A stretch of DNA of 39,789 nucleotides, from the NCBI GenBank assembly GCA_029762535.1, contig JARVGK010000004.1, forward strand, positions 82,314-122,102, read 5' to 3'. Shown piece after piece: positions 9,799 to 17,037 of the stretch. The notes below the pieces were generated by a model. The model was given only the letters and a program-made list of their open reading frames with translations. It had not been told where the DNA came from and did not search any database. This DNA comes from Thermoplasmatota archaeon (lineage in GTDB: Archaea > Thermoplasmatota > Penumbrarchaeia > Penumbrarchaeales > Penumbrarchaeaceae). The position numbers and the translations under genes were made by a program. Each line of letters starts with the position of its first letter. The first letter of the stretch is position 1.

Positions 9799-12176
9799 TG
9801 CGATCCCTCCAGAACGTATCTGAGACCATTGCGCCATTTCTCGTCCAGAATATCGATACCGACATCTATCAAGATCTCGTCCTCATCCAGTATCCTCAGC
9901 CTCCTTCCGCCCACGGTCCCCATCTTCACATAGGGCACATGATGCCTTGAAAGGCAGTCCTCAACCTTTCCGGCGTTGGGAAGCCTTACCTCGACCATGT
10001 AACGCGAACAGGATTCGGAGAAGAGTATTGTATCCCGCCTCATCTCCTCCAATCCCGCGAACCGCCCTATCCTGGATATGGATACCTCAGCCCCCAGACC
10101 GCCTCCGATGCACATCTCAGCGATGGCTGCGGCCATTCCACCCTCGGAGAGGTCATGGGCGGAGACGACGAGATGTGAGCCGATGAGCTCCAGCATCGCC
10201 TCCATGGCACCTTTTGACATCTCGAGGTCCACGGAGGGGACGCAGCTGCATTCCTCTTTCAGCTGCCTGAAGTACGCGCTGCCCCCCATCTCCTTTTTCG
10301 TCATGCCTATCAGATACAGAAGGTTCGACTCCTCCTTCAGGTCCGAGGTCATGCACAGGTTAACGTCTGGAACGATCCCGACGGTGAAGAAAGTGGGGGT
10401 AGGAGGAACGTTCCCGGTCTCGGTCTCGTTGTACAGTGAGACGTTCCCGGAGACCACCGGGACCTTGAAGTATCTGACCATCTCCCCTATGGCCTCGCAC
10501 GATCGGGCGAAATCGCCCATCCTGTCGGGGCGCTCGGGGTTACCGAAGTTGAGGCAATCGGTTATGGAATGGGGGCGAGCCCCCACGCATACCAGGTTCC
10601 TGAACGATTCCTCAAGGGACGCCATCGTCCCGTTGTAGGGATCGATCTCGCAGAAGAACGGATCGACGTCAGATGCCAGGGCAAGGCCCTTGTTTGACCC
10701 CGATAGGGGTTTGATAACTGAGGCGTCGGACGGGCCAGGGGAGAACGGCCGTCCTACGGCCGGTTTGATGACGGTCCTGGCCCGGACCTCGTGATCGTAG
10801 GTCCTGAAGACAGCCTCCCGGCTGCAGATGTTGGGATCCGACATCAGCGAGAGCAGGGCCTTTTCCAGAGATGGGCGGTCGGGATCGGGGAAGGACGCCT
10901 CCTTCATCTCCCTCGAGACCACACGCGCTTCGACGATACGGCAGTATTCAGGTCCAGCAGTGAAGAAGTCAAGGTCCAGATCGAGCACGGGCACGCCCTT
11001 CCACAGAGCCTTGATCCTCCGCCCCTCCTCGATCCGGCCGACGACCCTCGCGAGGACGTCCCATTTCTCAAAGATGCCCAGGACATCCTGGACCTTCTCG
11101 GGCAGGACCGAGACCATCATCCTCTCCTGGGACTCGGAGACCCATATCTCCCAGGGGGCCATTCCATCCTCTTTAATGGGGATCCGGTCCATATCGATCA
11201 CGGCCCCGCATCCACCGGCAAGGGCCATCTCGCCCGACACGCAGGATAGCCCGCCACCGCCCAGGTCCTTCATCCCCCTCAGAAGCCCCTTCTCATTTGC
11301 CTCCAGGCATGCATGTATCAGGGGCTCCTTGGTGATCGGGTCCCCCAACTGAACGGATCCCCTGTCCTTGTCCTCGGAACTGCTGGATAGGTCGGCGGAG
11401 GCGAACGTCACCCCGTGAATGCCATCCCTGCCCGTCCTTCCACCGGCCAGGATGTAGATCTCCCCCGGGCCGCCAACGCGGCTGTGTATGATGTGCTCCT
11501 TTCGGGCGATCCCTATCGCCCCGACGTTGACCAGGGGGTTGCCCGTATATCCCTCATGGAACTGTATCATGCCGGCGACGGTCGGGATCCCTATCCTGTT
11601 CCCGTAGTCCCTGATGCCGGCGACCACCCCGTGGAATATGGACCGAGGATGCCTGACCCCCTCCGGGACACTGTCCTGCGGCAGGTCGAGGGGTCCGAAG
11701 AACAACGGGTCCACCGTCGCTACGGGCTGCGCCCCCATGCAGAATATGTCCCGGATGATGCCCCCCACGCCCGTGGCCGCTCCTCCGTATGGACCTATGG
11801 CGGACGGGTGATTGTGCGATTCCAGCCCTACGACGTAGGCGTGCTCGTCATCGAACTCAACAACGCCCGCGTCCTCGTTGCTGGATATGACGTAAGGCGC
11901 GCCCATGCCGAAGAAATGCTTCCTCATGTAATACTTGGATGATTTGTAACAGCAGTGCTCGGACCATGCCTGCCCCAGGGCCTCGAGCTCGACGTCCATC
12001 GGGTCCCTGCCCTCGGATGAGAAATGGTCCCGAACCCTCTTCATCTCATCCAGGGAGAGCCCGATACCCATCTGCCGGGACATCCTCTCCAATTCTTCAT
12101 CGGTGCATCTGGAGAGCATGATCCTCCTCACAGGCACGTCGAGCCCTATATCGCTCGTAAGGTCAGCTATTACCAT
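9795..12176 (-). CDS. purL: Phosphoribosylformylglycinamidine synthase, synthetase subunit PurL
   Basis: ATP-dependent amidation of FGAR, using ammonia from PurQ. The 793-residue protein is the small-type PurL, with two AIRS-like halves. Family motifs include WSEHC at 71-75, ESHNHPS at 119-125 followed by the Gly-rich GGAATGVGG, and later LGGGGLSCVSGEMALAGG, SGNVSLYNET and VSAHDLSEGGMA. ATG at 12176 is preceded by GAGGGGATCC and lies 9 nt after the purS stop. The order purS-purL-purQ on one strand, with overlaps, supports a stable PurLQS complex. It is a little longer than many small-type PurL proteins, but no domain looks missing. Confidence 0.97.
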   Translation of the reverse strand: MVIADLTSDIGLDVPVRRIMLSRCTDEELERMSRQMGIGLSLDEMKRVRDHFSSEGRDPMDVELEALGQAWSEHCCYKSSKYYMRKHFFGMGAPYVISSNEDAGVVEFDDEHAYVVGLESHNHPSAIGPYGGAATGVGGIIRDIFCMGAQPVATVDPLFFGPLDLPQDSVPEGVRHPRSIFHGVVAGIRDYGNRIGIPTVAGMIQFHEGYTGNPLVNVGAIGIARKEHIIHSRVGGPGEIYILAGGRTGRDGIHGVTFASADLSSSSEDKDRGSVQLGDPITKEPLIHACLEANEKGLLRGMKDLGGGGLSCVSGEMALAGGCGAVIDMDRIPIKEDGMAPWEIWVSESQERMMVSVLPEKVQDVLGIFEKWDVLARVVGRIEEGRRIKALWKGVPVLDLDLDFFTAGPEYCRIVEARVVSREMKEASFPDPDRPSLEKALLSLMSDPNICSREAVFRTYDHEVRARTVIKPAVGRPFSPGPSDASVIKPLSGSNKGLALASDVDPFFCEIDPYNGTMASLEESFRNLVCVGARPHSITDCLNFGNPERPDRMGDFARSCEAIGEMVRYFKVPVVSGNVSLYNETETGNVPPTPTFFTVGIVPDVNLCMTSDLKEESNLLYLIGMTKKEMGGSAYFRQLKEECSCVPSVDLEMSKGAMEAMLELIGSHLVVSAHDLSEGGMAAAIAEMCIGGGLGAEVSISRIGRFAGLEEMRRDTILFSESCSRYMVEVRLPNAGKVEDCLSRHHVPYVKMGTVGGRRLRILDEDEILIDVGIDILDEKWRNGLRYVLEGSQ

Positions 12177-12185
12177 CGGATCCCC

Positions 12186-12428
12186 TCAGATTACATCTAT
12201 TAGATACGTGTGGATGACAGGGTTCATGAGCAGACGCTGACACATCTCATCGGCCCTTTTCAAAGCATCCTCCTTGGATGGTGCTTCCATCTCAATGCGG
12301 AACACCTTCAGGGTCTTCACGGACCCGACCTCTTCAAAACCGAGAAGATTAAGTGATTTCAGCGTGTTGGACCCTTCCGGGTCAACAACGCCTTTCTTCA
12401 GCCCTACCTTGACCTCTATGGTGAACAT
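12186..12428 (-). CDS. purS: Phosphoribosylformylglycinamidine synthase subunit PurS
   Basis: The small structural subunit that bridges PurL and PurQ. The 80-residue product from ATG at 12428 matches the family: FTIEVKVGLKKGVVDPEG, then LGF.EV..VKTLKVFRIE and a C-terminal helix ending in NPVIHTYLIDVI. An in-frame ATG at 12461 would add 11 residues outside the usual N-terminus, so I rejected it. GGGGAAG upstream may act as a weak SD. It is the first gene of the operon running to pepF and diverges from the OPT transporter across a short AT-rich gap. Confidence 0.95.
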   Translation of the reverse strand: MFTIEVKVGLKKGVVDPEGSNTLKSLNLLGFEEVGSVKTLKVFRIEMEAPSKEDALKRADEMCQRLLMNPVIHTYLIDVI

Positions 12429-12538
12429 TCTAGCACTTCCCCGGGGATCGTGTCCCCTCACGCCTTAGGGTATGTGGAATATCGATATAACCTTGTTGAG
12501 AAGGCCCGCCTCCCATGCGAGACCGCGTCCATCAAGAT

Positions 12539-12549
12539 ATTTATATTTT
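12539..12549 (+). promoter_or_regulatory. TATA-like box for the OPT transporter
   Basis: ATTTATATTTT is the strongest TATA-like element in the purS/OPT divergent gap. A start of transcription about 26 nt downstream (near 12570) would exclude the ATG at 12564 and favour a later start codon. Confidence 0.45.
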
Positions 12550-12605
12550 GAGGACCTTCGGCCATGGGGTCGATCCAAGGGGGCGGCCTTTTTCCGGGTG
12601 TTGCG

Positions 12606-14783
12606 ATGGGAAGGGTCAGGAGATCGACCTACAGGCAGCCGATGACGCCGAGCGGCATCGAGAAGATCGAGAAGGGGACTATGAACTGGCTCGATCCGGA
12701 GATGTTCGTGAACTTCAACACGGGATCGCTGGAGCAATACCTGGACGAGAAGAACCGCAGGGATTCGTTCAAGGTGCCCGCCTGGTCATGGTGGAAGGTG
12801 CTGGTCTCGATAGCCATTGGCGTCCTCTTCGCCATCGTCAACCAGTACGTCGGGCTGAGAGTGGGCATGGTGATCGCCGGGTCCTGGTACATGGTCTATC
12901 TTTTGGGAATGTGGCTGAAGTGGAACCCGCCCACGCTGAACATCGCCGCAACGGCCTCGAACGGGGCCGCGATGATCTGCACTGGCTTCGTGTTCACGTT
13001 CCCCGCGATCTACATACTTGCACTTGACCCCGCCGAGAAGGTAGGGGGCGAGTTCCTAATAGACAGCACCGTTCTGATGCCCATAATCCCGATAGTTATC
13101 ACGGCAACAATGATATCGGGCATACTAGGGGTGATGTACTTCATCATATTCAGGAGGATCTGGCTCGTGGAGGACCCGCTGCCCACCCCGGGTTTCGAGG
13201 CTACGGTGAAATTGCTGGACCTCTCAAGGGCCACCTCGGCGGAGGCAACGGGCCAGGCCAAGTCGAGCATGAGACAGGCGATGATATGGATAGGCTCCAC
13301 CGCTTTGTTCACGTTCTTCAGGGACTTTCCCCTATTCAATTCGAGCGGTACCTTCTCCATCCTTGAGGCCAGGATGTCCATCATGGACTGGTTCGCCGTC
13401 AAGCTCAACATCTCGCGTTTCTATCAGGGCGGAGATATAATCTTCACCGCCGACTCCTCCGGGCTCGGGAAATACACCTTTCTCTCCCTGACCCTCATAC
13501 CAATACAGTTCGGCATAGGCTGGTTCATGAAGGCCAAGACAGCATTTTTGATATTCCTCGGCACGGCGTTCACCTGGTGGCTGGCGATCCCGATCGCGGT
13601 GATCACTCACGCGCCTTACTACTGGGCCAATTCCGGGGAGTTCTTCGACGTGGCGCACATGGCTTTGTTCGAGGGATTGGACCTGACAGCGTTCAGGGGA
13701 GGGCTTTATGACGGGATACCCACGTCCCCTGCCCTGGCGGCATACTCCATCGTCAGGGTGATGGCCATAGGCACGATACTGGGCGGTGGGATGACCGCCC
13801 TCGTTAGGATGCTACCAGTGTTCAAGACCGTTTTCAAGGACCTGTTCGCCCTCAAGGGAGCTGACGATGACGGGTCCAAGGGATCGTATGTTAAGGGAAA
13901 AGGCTGGTACGAGTGGCCGTCCCCCCACATAGTCATGGTCATGATCATAACGCTCGTGGTCGTATCCATAACCTTCATGATCGGGGGTTTTCCGATACCC
14001 CAATCGATCATTTTTTCTGTGATGCTCGTCCTTTTGACATTCCTTTTAGGCGCCATAGCCGTCAAGGTCATGGGCGAGACCGGAACCGAGCCGGTTAGCG
14101 CCACGTCCTTCCTGGTCCTGCTGTTCCTCATAATCACCTTCAACGGAATACTCCCCCTTATCGGATTGAGGATGCCTCAGAGCACGGTAATCGTCATGTC
14201 CCTGATAGGCACAACGGTCTTTGCAGGGGCCATATCCATGTCCGGTGATGTGGTCCTCAACTTCAAGAACGGGCTCTACTGCGGGAACCGGCCGCACGAT
14301 CTCGTTAAGGCGCTGACGCCGGGGATCATACCCGGGGCGATCATATCCGGCATCGCCGCGGTGATATTCTCGATAGGGCTCGCGAACGGCACGCTACCCC
14401 TTGCCGCCCCGCAGGCATACGCCTTCACGATCTTCGTCAAGGGCATAATAGCACAGGCGATCCAGTGGAAATTGTTCATCGCGGGTTTCGCCATAGGCGT
14501 GTTCCTCGAGCTCTTGATAGGCATGGGGACCGCTTTCGGCCTCGGGATGTATCTACCTATCGGTATACAGATCCCGATGCTCGCCGGAGGGGTCGCAAGG
14601 TCCGTCTGGGAGAAAAAGTACCTCGAGCCCAAGGCCAGGAGGCTGGGATGGACCGAGAACATGAAGACGATGAAGATACTCGGGACCTACATGATGGCGA
14701 CCGGAATGATAGTCGGCGAGGCCGTCCTCGGGACCGTCGTCGCCATATGGCTCGTCCTGCCGCTTCTGGGGACCATATTCTAG
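12606..14783 (+). CDS. OPT family oligopeptide (or metal-chelate) transporter
   Basis: A polytopic membrane protein of about 725 residues with at least 14 hydrophobic segments. An early segment (AIVNQYVGLRVGMVIAGSW) and later Gly-rich helices (LIGMGTAFGLGMYLPIGIQI, MLAGGVARSVWEKKY) are typical of OPT carriers, which move oligopeptides or metal-nicotianamine/siderophore-like chelates with protons. A hydrophilic cytoplasmic loop with the charged DDDGSKGSY lies mid-protein. The start is uncertain: 12564, 12606 and 12642 are all in frame and none has a good SD. I chose 12606 because the TATA-like box at 12539-12549 predicts transcription from about 12570. With S8, M28 and PepF in this window, peptide import is the natural guess, not proven. 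It shares its CTAG stop tetranucleotide with the convergent gene. Confidence 0.88.
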   Translation: MGRVRRSTYRQPMTPSGIEKIEKGTMNWLDPEMFVNFNTGSLEQYLDEKNRRDSFKVPAWSWWKVLVSIAIGVLFAIVNQYVGLRVGMVIAGSWYMVYLLGMWLKWNPPTLNIAATASNGAAMICTGFVFTFPAIYILALDPAEKVGGEFLIDSTVLMPIIPIVITATMISGILGVMYFIIFRRIWLVEDPLPTPGFEATVKLLDLSRATSAEATGQAKSSMRQAMIWIGSTALFTFFRDFPLFNSSGTFSILEARMSIMDWFAVKLNISRFYQGGDIIFTADSSGLGKYTFLSLTLIPIQFGIGWFMKAKTAFLIFLGTAFTWWLAIPIAVITHAPYYWANSGEFFDVAHMALFEGLDLTAFRGGLYDGIPTSPALAAYSIVRVMAIGTILGGGMTALVRMLPVFKTVFKDLFALKGADDDGSKGSYVKGKGWYEWPSPHIVMVMIITLVVVSITFMIGGFPIPQSIIFSVMLVLLTFLLGAIAVKVMGETGTEPVSATSFLVLLFLIITFNGILPLIGLRMPQSTVIVMSLIGTTVFAGAISMSGDVVLNFKNGLYCGNRPHDLVKALTPGIIPGAIISGIAAVIFSIGLANGTLPLAAPQAYAFTIFVKGIIAQAIQWKLFIAGFAIGVFLELLIGMGTAFGLGMYLPIGIQIPMLAGGVARSVWEKKYLEPKARRLGWTENMKTMKILGTYMMATGMIVGEAVLGTVVAIWLVLPLLGTIF

Positions 14784-15055
14784 CGCTTCTCAGCGCGATC
14801 AGGCCAGCCTCTATCCTCCATTTTTCTGGCCCATTCCTTGACGATGTCCTCGGGCACGTCGAACGTGTCGTTCTCCATGTCGTAGGCCAGCTTGCCCTCG
14901 AGGATCATCTCCTCCACCGCCTGTCGGACCAGCCTCGCGAAGGTCTCACCCTCGAACAGCGCCTGCAGCTCCGAACCCAGTTTCCTGGTGATCTCGGGCG
15001 CGTCCTGCGGGGTGTGGACCTCTATCCCTTTTGTCATCTGCTTTTTCTTACCCAT
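14780..15055 (-). CDS. Small helical protein of unknown function
   Basis: Not recognised. From ATG at 15055 it encodes 91 residues with a Lys-rich N-terminus (MGKKKQMTKG), a central helical stretch (ITRKLGSELQALFEGETFAR) and a charged C-terminus (VKEWARKMEDRGWPD). There is no membrane segment, Cys pair or catalytic motif. ATG at 15067 would add four residues. No clear SD is seen. The stop codon shares the palindrome CTAG (14780-14783) with the OPT stop on the other strand. Codon use is like that of its neighbours, which supports a real gene. A short DNA-, RNA- or protein-binding role is possible but nothing in the sequence says which. Confidence 0.6.
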   Translation of the reverse strand: MGKKKQMTKGIEVHTPQDAPEITRKLGSELQALFEGETFARLVRQAVEEMILEGKLAYDMENDTFDVPEDIVKEWARKMEDRGWPDRAEKR

Positions 15056-15087
15056 TATTATCCGCAAGGGTCAAACATGACGACAGA

Positions 15088-15095
15088 TTTATAAT
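15088..15095 (+). promoter_or_regulatory. TATA box for the KaiC-like gene
   Basis: TTTATAAT is centred 25-26 nt upstream of the ATG at 15117, with no SD between them. This is a textbook archaeal promoter spacing for a leaderless transcript. Confidence 0.55.
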
Positions 15096-15116
15096 AATTC
15101 CCATCGATGGTAGCGC

Positions 15117-16535
15117 ATGGGCAGTCCTGACGAAGGGATGGGTTCGCGCAGCGTGACCGATGGAAATGTGGCGAACCCATCGAGGATCCCTTCCGAGATA
15201 ATGAGCTTCTTCAAGGAGAACGTCGGGGAGATCCTCCTCGTCAAGGGCCCTCCCGGCTCGGGAAAGACCCTTTTCTCGCTTGAATGCATGAGGGAGCTTT
15301 GCAGGTCCGTCAGCGGTATCGCCGTCTTCACCAGGATGGACAGTGACCAGGTCCAGGCCGAGATGGGGTGGATCACCAATGACGAGACCAGGGGCAATCT
15401 GAGCGCTTACAATTCCGGGGACAGGATATCCGATCCGAACTGGTTCAAGAGGGAGTTCGATCAGATAATCGGTTCGAAGAACCAAGCTCCTCTGGGATAC
15501 ATACTGTTCGACACGATAGACGCGATAACGGAACAGTACGACAATCCGCAGAGGAAGATGAAGGAGATCGTCTCTCTGATACAGAGGACGAACGTCTCCG
15601 CTATAATGGTGGAAGAGGACGAGGGAGTAACCTATCTGGACCATCTCGCCGGGGGCGTGGTAAGGATCAATTTCGGCGAGGTGGATAGAAGGAGGTACAG
15701 GTCACTGAGGATCGAGAAGCTCAGGGGCGTAGAGGTCAATCATTCGGACTACCTCATGACCCTTCATCTGGGCAACTTCCGGTCCTTCGAACCCTGGGAC
15801 CCGTCCAGGGTGGAGATCGGGGAATGGGTGCCTCTACCAGATACCGAGGATGAATTCTCCACCGGGCTATCGGACCTGGACCGGATACTGAACGGGGGTT
15901 ACAGGAAGGGTTCATACAATATTCTCGACATTGACGATCACATCTCGACGGATGAATACATGATGATAATGCGCCCCGTGCTCCTCAACTTCGTCGAGCA
16001 AGGTTACGGCATACTCATGGTCCCCCCGGCGGGCGAGCACCCCGAAGCGCTCAGGTCCGATATGCAGAGGTTCGTTGATAAGGGGAAGCTCGAGGGAAAG
16101 GTCTATTTCCTGGACTATTTCAGCGCGTCCTCCACGAAGCATTACATAATCCCCATGGCCGTGGGGAAGAAGGAGGGCGGCTCCCAAAGAGGCCTCGAGG
16201 TCATACAGAACCTGAGGGGGCCGGATATGAAACCCTATCTGGACTTCGTTGGGATGGATACCATGGAGTACCTCATGGGCGAGTCCATCTCCCTCAAGCA
16301 TCTGCTCACCGGCGTCTCAAAGGCGAAGGTGACAAAGACGCTGGGCCTGGGATTGACGAAACCGGGTCTGAAGACGAGCCAGGGCATCCGTAACATGGCC
16401 GATGTTTACATCAGGATGGTGAAGATCAACAACATACCGTGCATATACGGCGTAAAGCCCCAGACGGGGATCTACGCCGTGGTCCCGGACCCCGAATTGA
16501 AGTTCCCGAACCTCAACCTGATCCCCTTGACCTGA
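15117..16535 (+). CDS. KaiC/GvpD/RAD55-type RecA-fold ATPase with a degenerate second domain
   Basis: A 472-residue soluble protein of two RecA-like halves. The first half has an intact Walker A (GPPGSGKT, 44-51) and Walker B (ILFDTID, D132). The second starts at about 248 with the KaiC-type entry STGLSDLDRILNGGYRKGS, but where the P-loop should follow (about 271-278) it reads DIDDHIST, with no Gly or Lys, so this half probably cannot bind ATP in the usual way. Archaeal members of this family are linked to signalling and regulatory complexes; no partner is visible here. The ATG at 15117 sits 25-26 nt after a TATA box, so leaderless translation is likely; ATG at 15138 is the alternative. The 3' end overlaps convergent nob1 by 23 nt. 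Confidence 0.88.
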   Translation: MGSPDEGMGSRSVTDGNVANPSRIPSEIMSFFKENVGEILLVKGPPGSGKTLFSLECMRELCRSVSGIAVFTRMDSDQVQAEMGWITNDETRGNLSAYNSGDRISDPNWFKREFDQIIGSKNQAPLGYILFDTIDAITEQYDNPQRKMKEIVSLIQRTNVSAIMVEEDEGVTYLDHLAGGVVRINFGEVDRRRYRSLRIEKLRGVEVNHSDYLMTLHLGNFRSFEPWDPSRVEIGEWVPLPDTEDEFSTGLSDLDRILNGGYRKGSYNILDIDDHISTDEYMMIMRPVLLNFVEQGYGILMVPPAGEHPEALRSDMQRFVDKGKLEGKVYFLDYFSASSTKHYIIPMAVGKKEGGSQRGLEVIQNLRGPDMKPYLDFVGMDTMEYLMGESISLKHLLTGVSKAKVTKTLGLGLTKPGLKTSQGIRNMADVYIRMVKINNIPCIYGVKPQTGIYAVVPDPELKFPNLNLIPLT

Positions 16536-16998
16536 CGCTCTTGAGGGGGGATCCGCACACGGGGCAGTCGTGACGGGCATCCTCGTAATATCTCTTGCAA
16601 CCCGTGCAGCGGAAGGTCCAGGTCCATCTCTCCTTGATCGATCTGTCCCCTATCTCCCCCGCCGGCTCGAATCTCAAATTTAGGGAGTTGAGCACGTTCT
16701 GGACGCGGAAATCGTCGGTGATGACCACGGCCGAGATCTCCCGAGCCAGGGCTATGACGGATATGTCGGCATCCGATAGATGGGGGAGGTCGCCCGTGGA
16801 GCGGGCGGCATCCAGTGCCGGCCCCCTATCCGGGGCGGATGCGATAATCAGCCCGGAATCAAGTAGTCTCTCGAGGATGTCATGAGGCCTCCCCTTTCGT
16901 ATCTCCTGGACCACTTCGGGGGTGATGTAGGCCTCCATACCCTGAAGGGATGAGAGCCTGCCGGAGAGGATCGCGGAAGCGTCGAGGACGGTCTTCAT
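16513..16998 (-). CDS. nob1: Nob1-like endoribonuclease (PIN domain plus zinc ribbon)
   Basis: The nuclease that trims the 3' end of small-subunit rRNA during archaeal and eukaryotic ribosome assembly. The 161-residue length and layout fit archaeal Nob1. The PIN domain spans about 1-110 with the acidic metal-binding residues D6 (VLDASA), an early Glu in EVVQEI, D76/D78 (LSDADIS) and D95/D96 (ITDDF). The C-terminal zinc ribbon has C131-x2-C134 and C145-x2-C148 (CTGC, CPVC). This is one of the clearest archaeal markers in the window. ATG at 16998 is followed directly by the family N-terminus (MKTVLDASA). It lies 39 nt upstream of the receptor gene on the opposite-reading side of a compact block and overlaps the KaiC-like gene tail to tail. 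Confidence 0.93.
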   Translation of the reverse strand: MKTVLDASAILSGRLSSLQGMEAYITPEVVQEIRKGRPHDILERLLDSGLIIASAPDRGPALDAARSTGDLPHLSDADISVIALAREISAVVITDDFRVQNVLNSLNLRFEPAGEIGDRSIKERWTWTFRCTGCKRYYEDARHDCPVCGSPLKSVRSRGSG

Positions 16999-17037
16999 CG
17001 AGGAAGCCTATCCCGAACGGGGCCAATTAAGTTTTCC

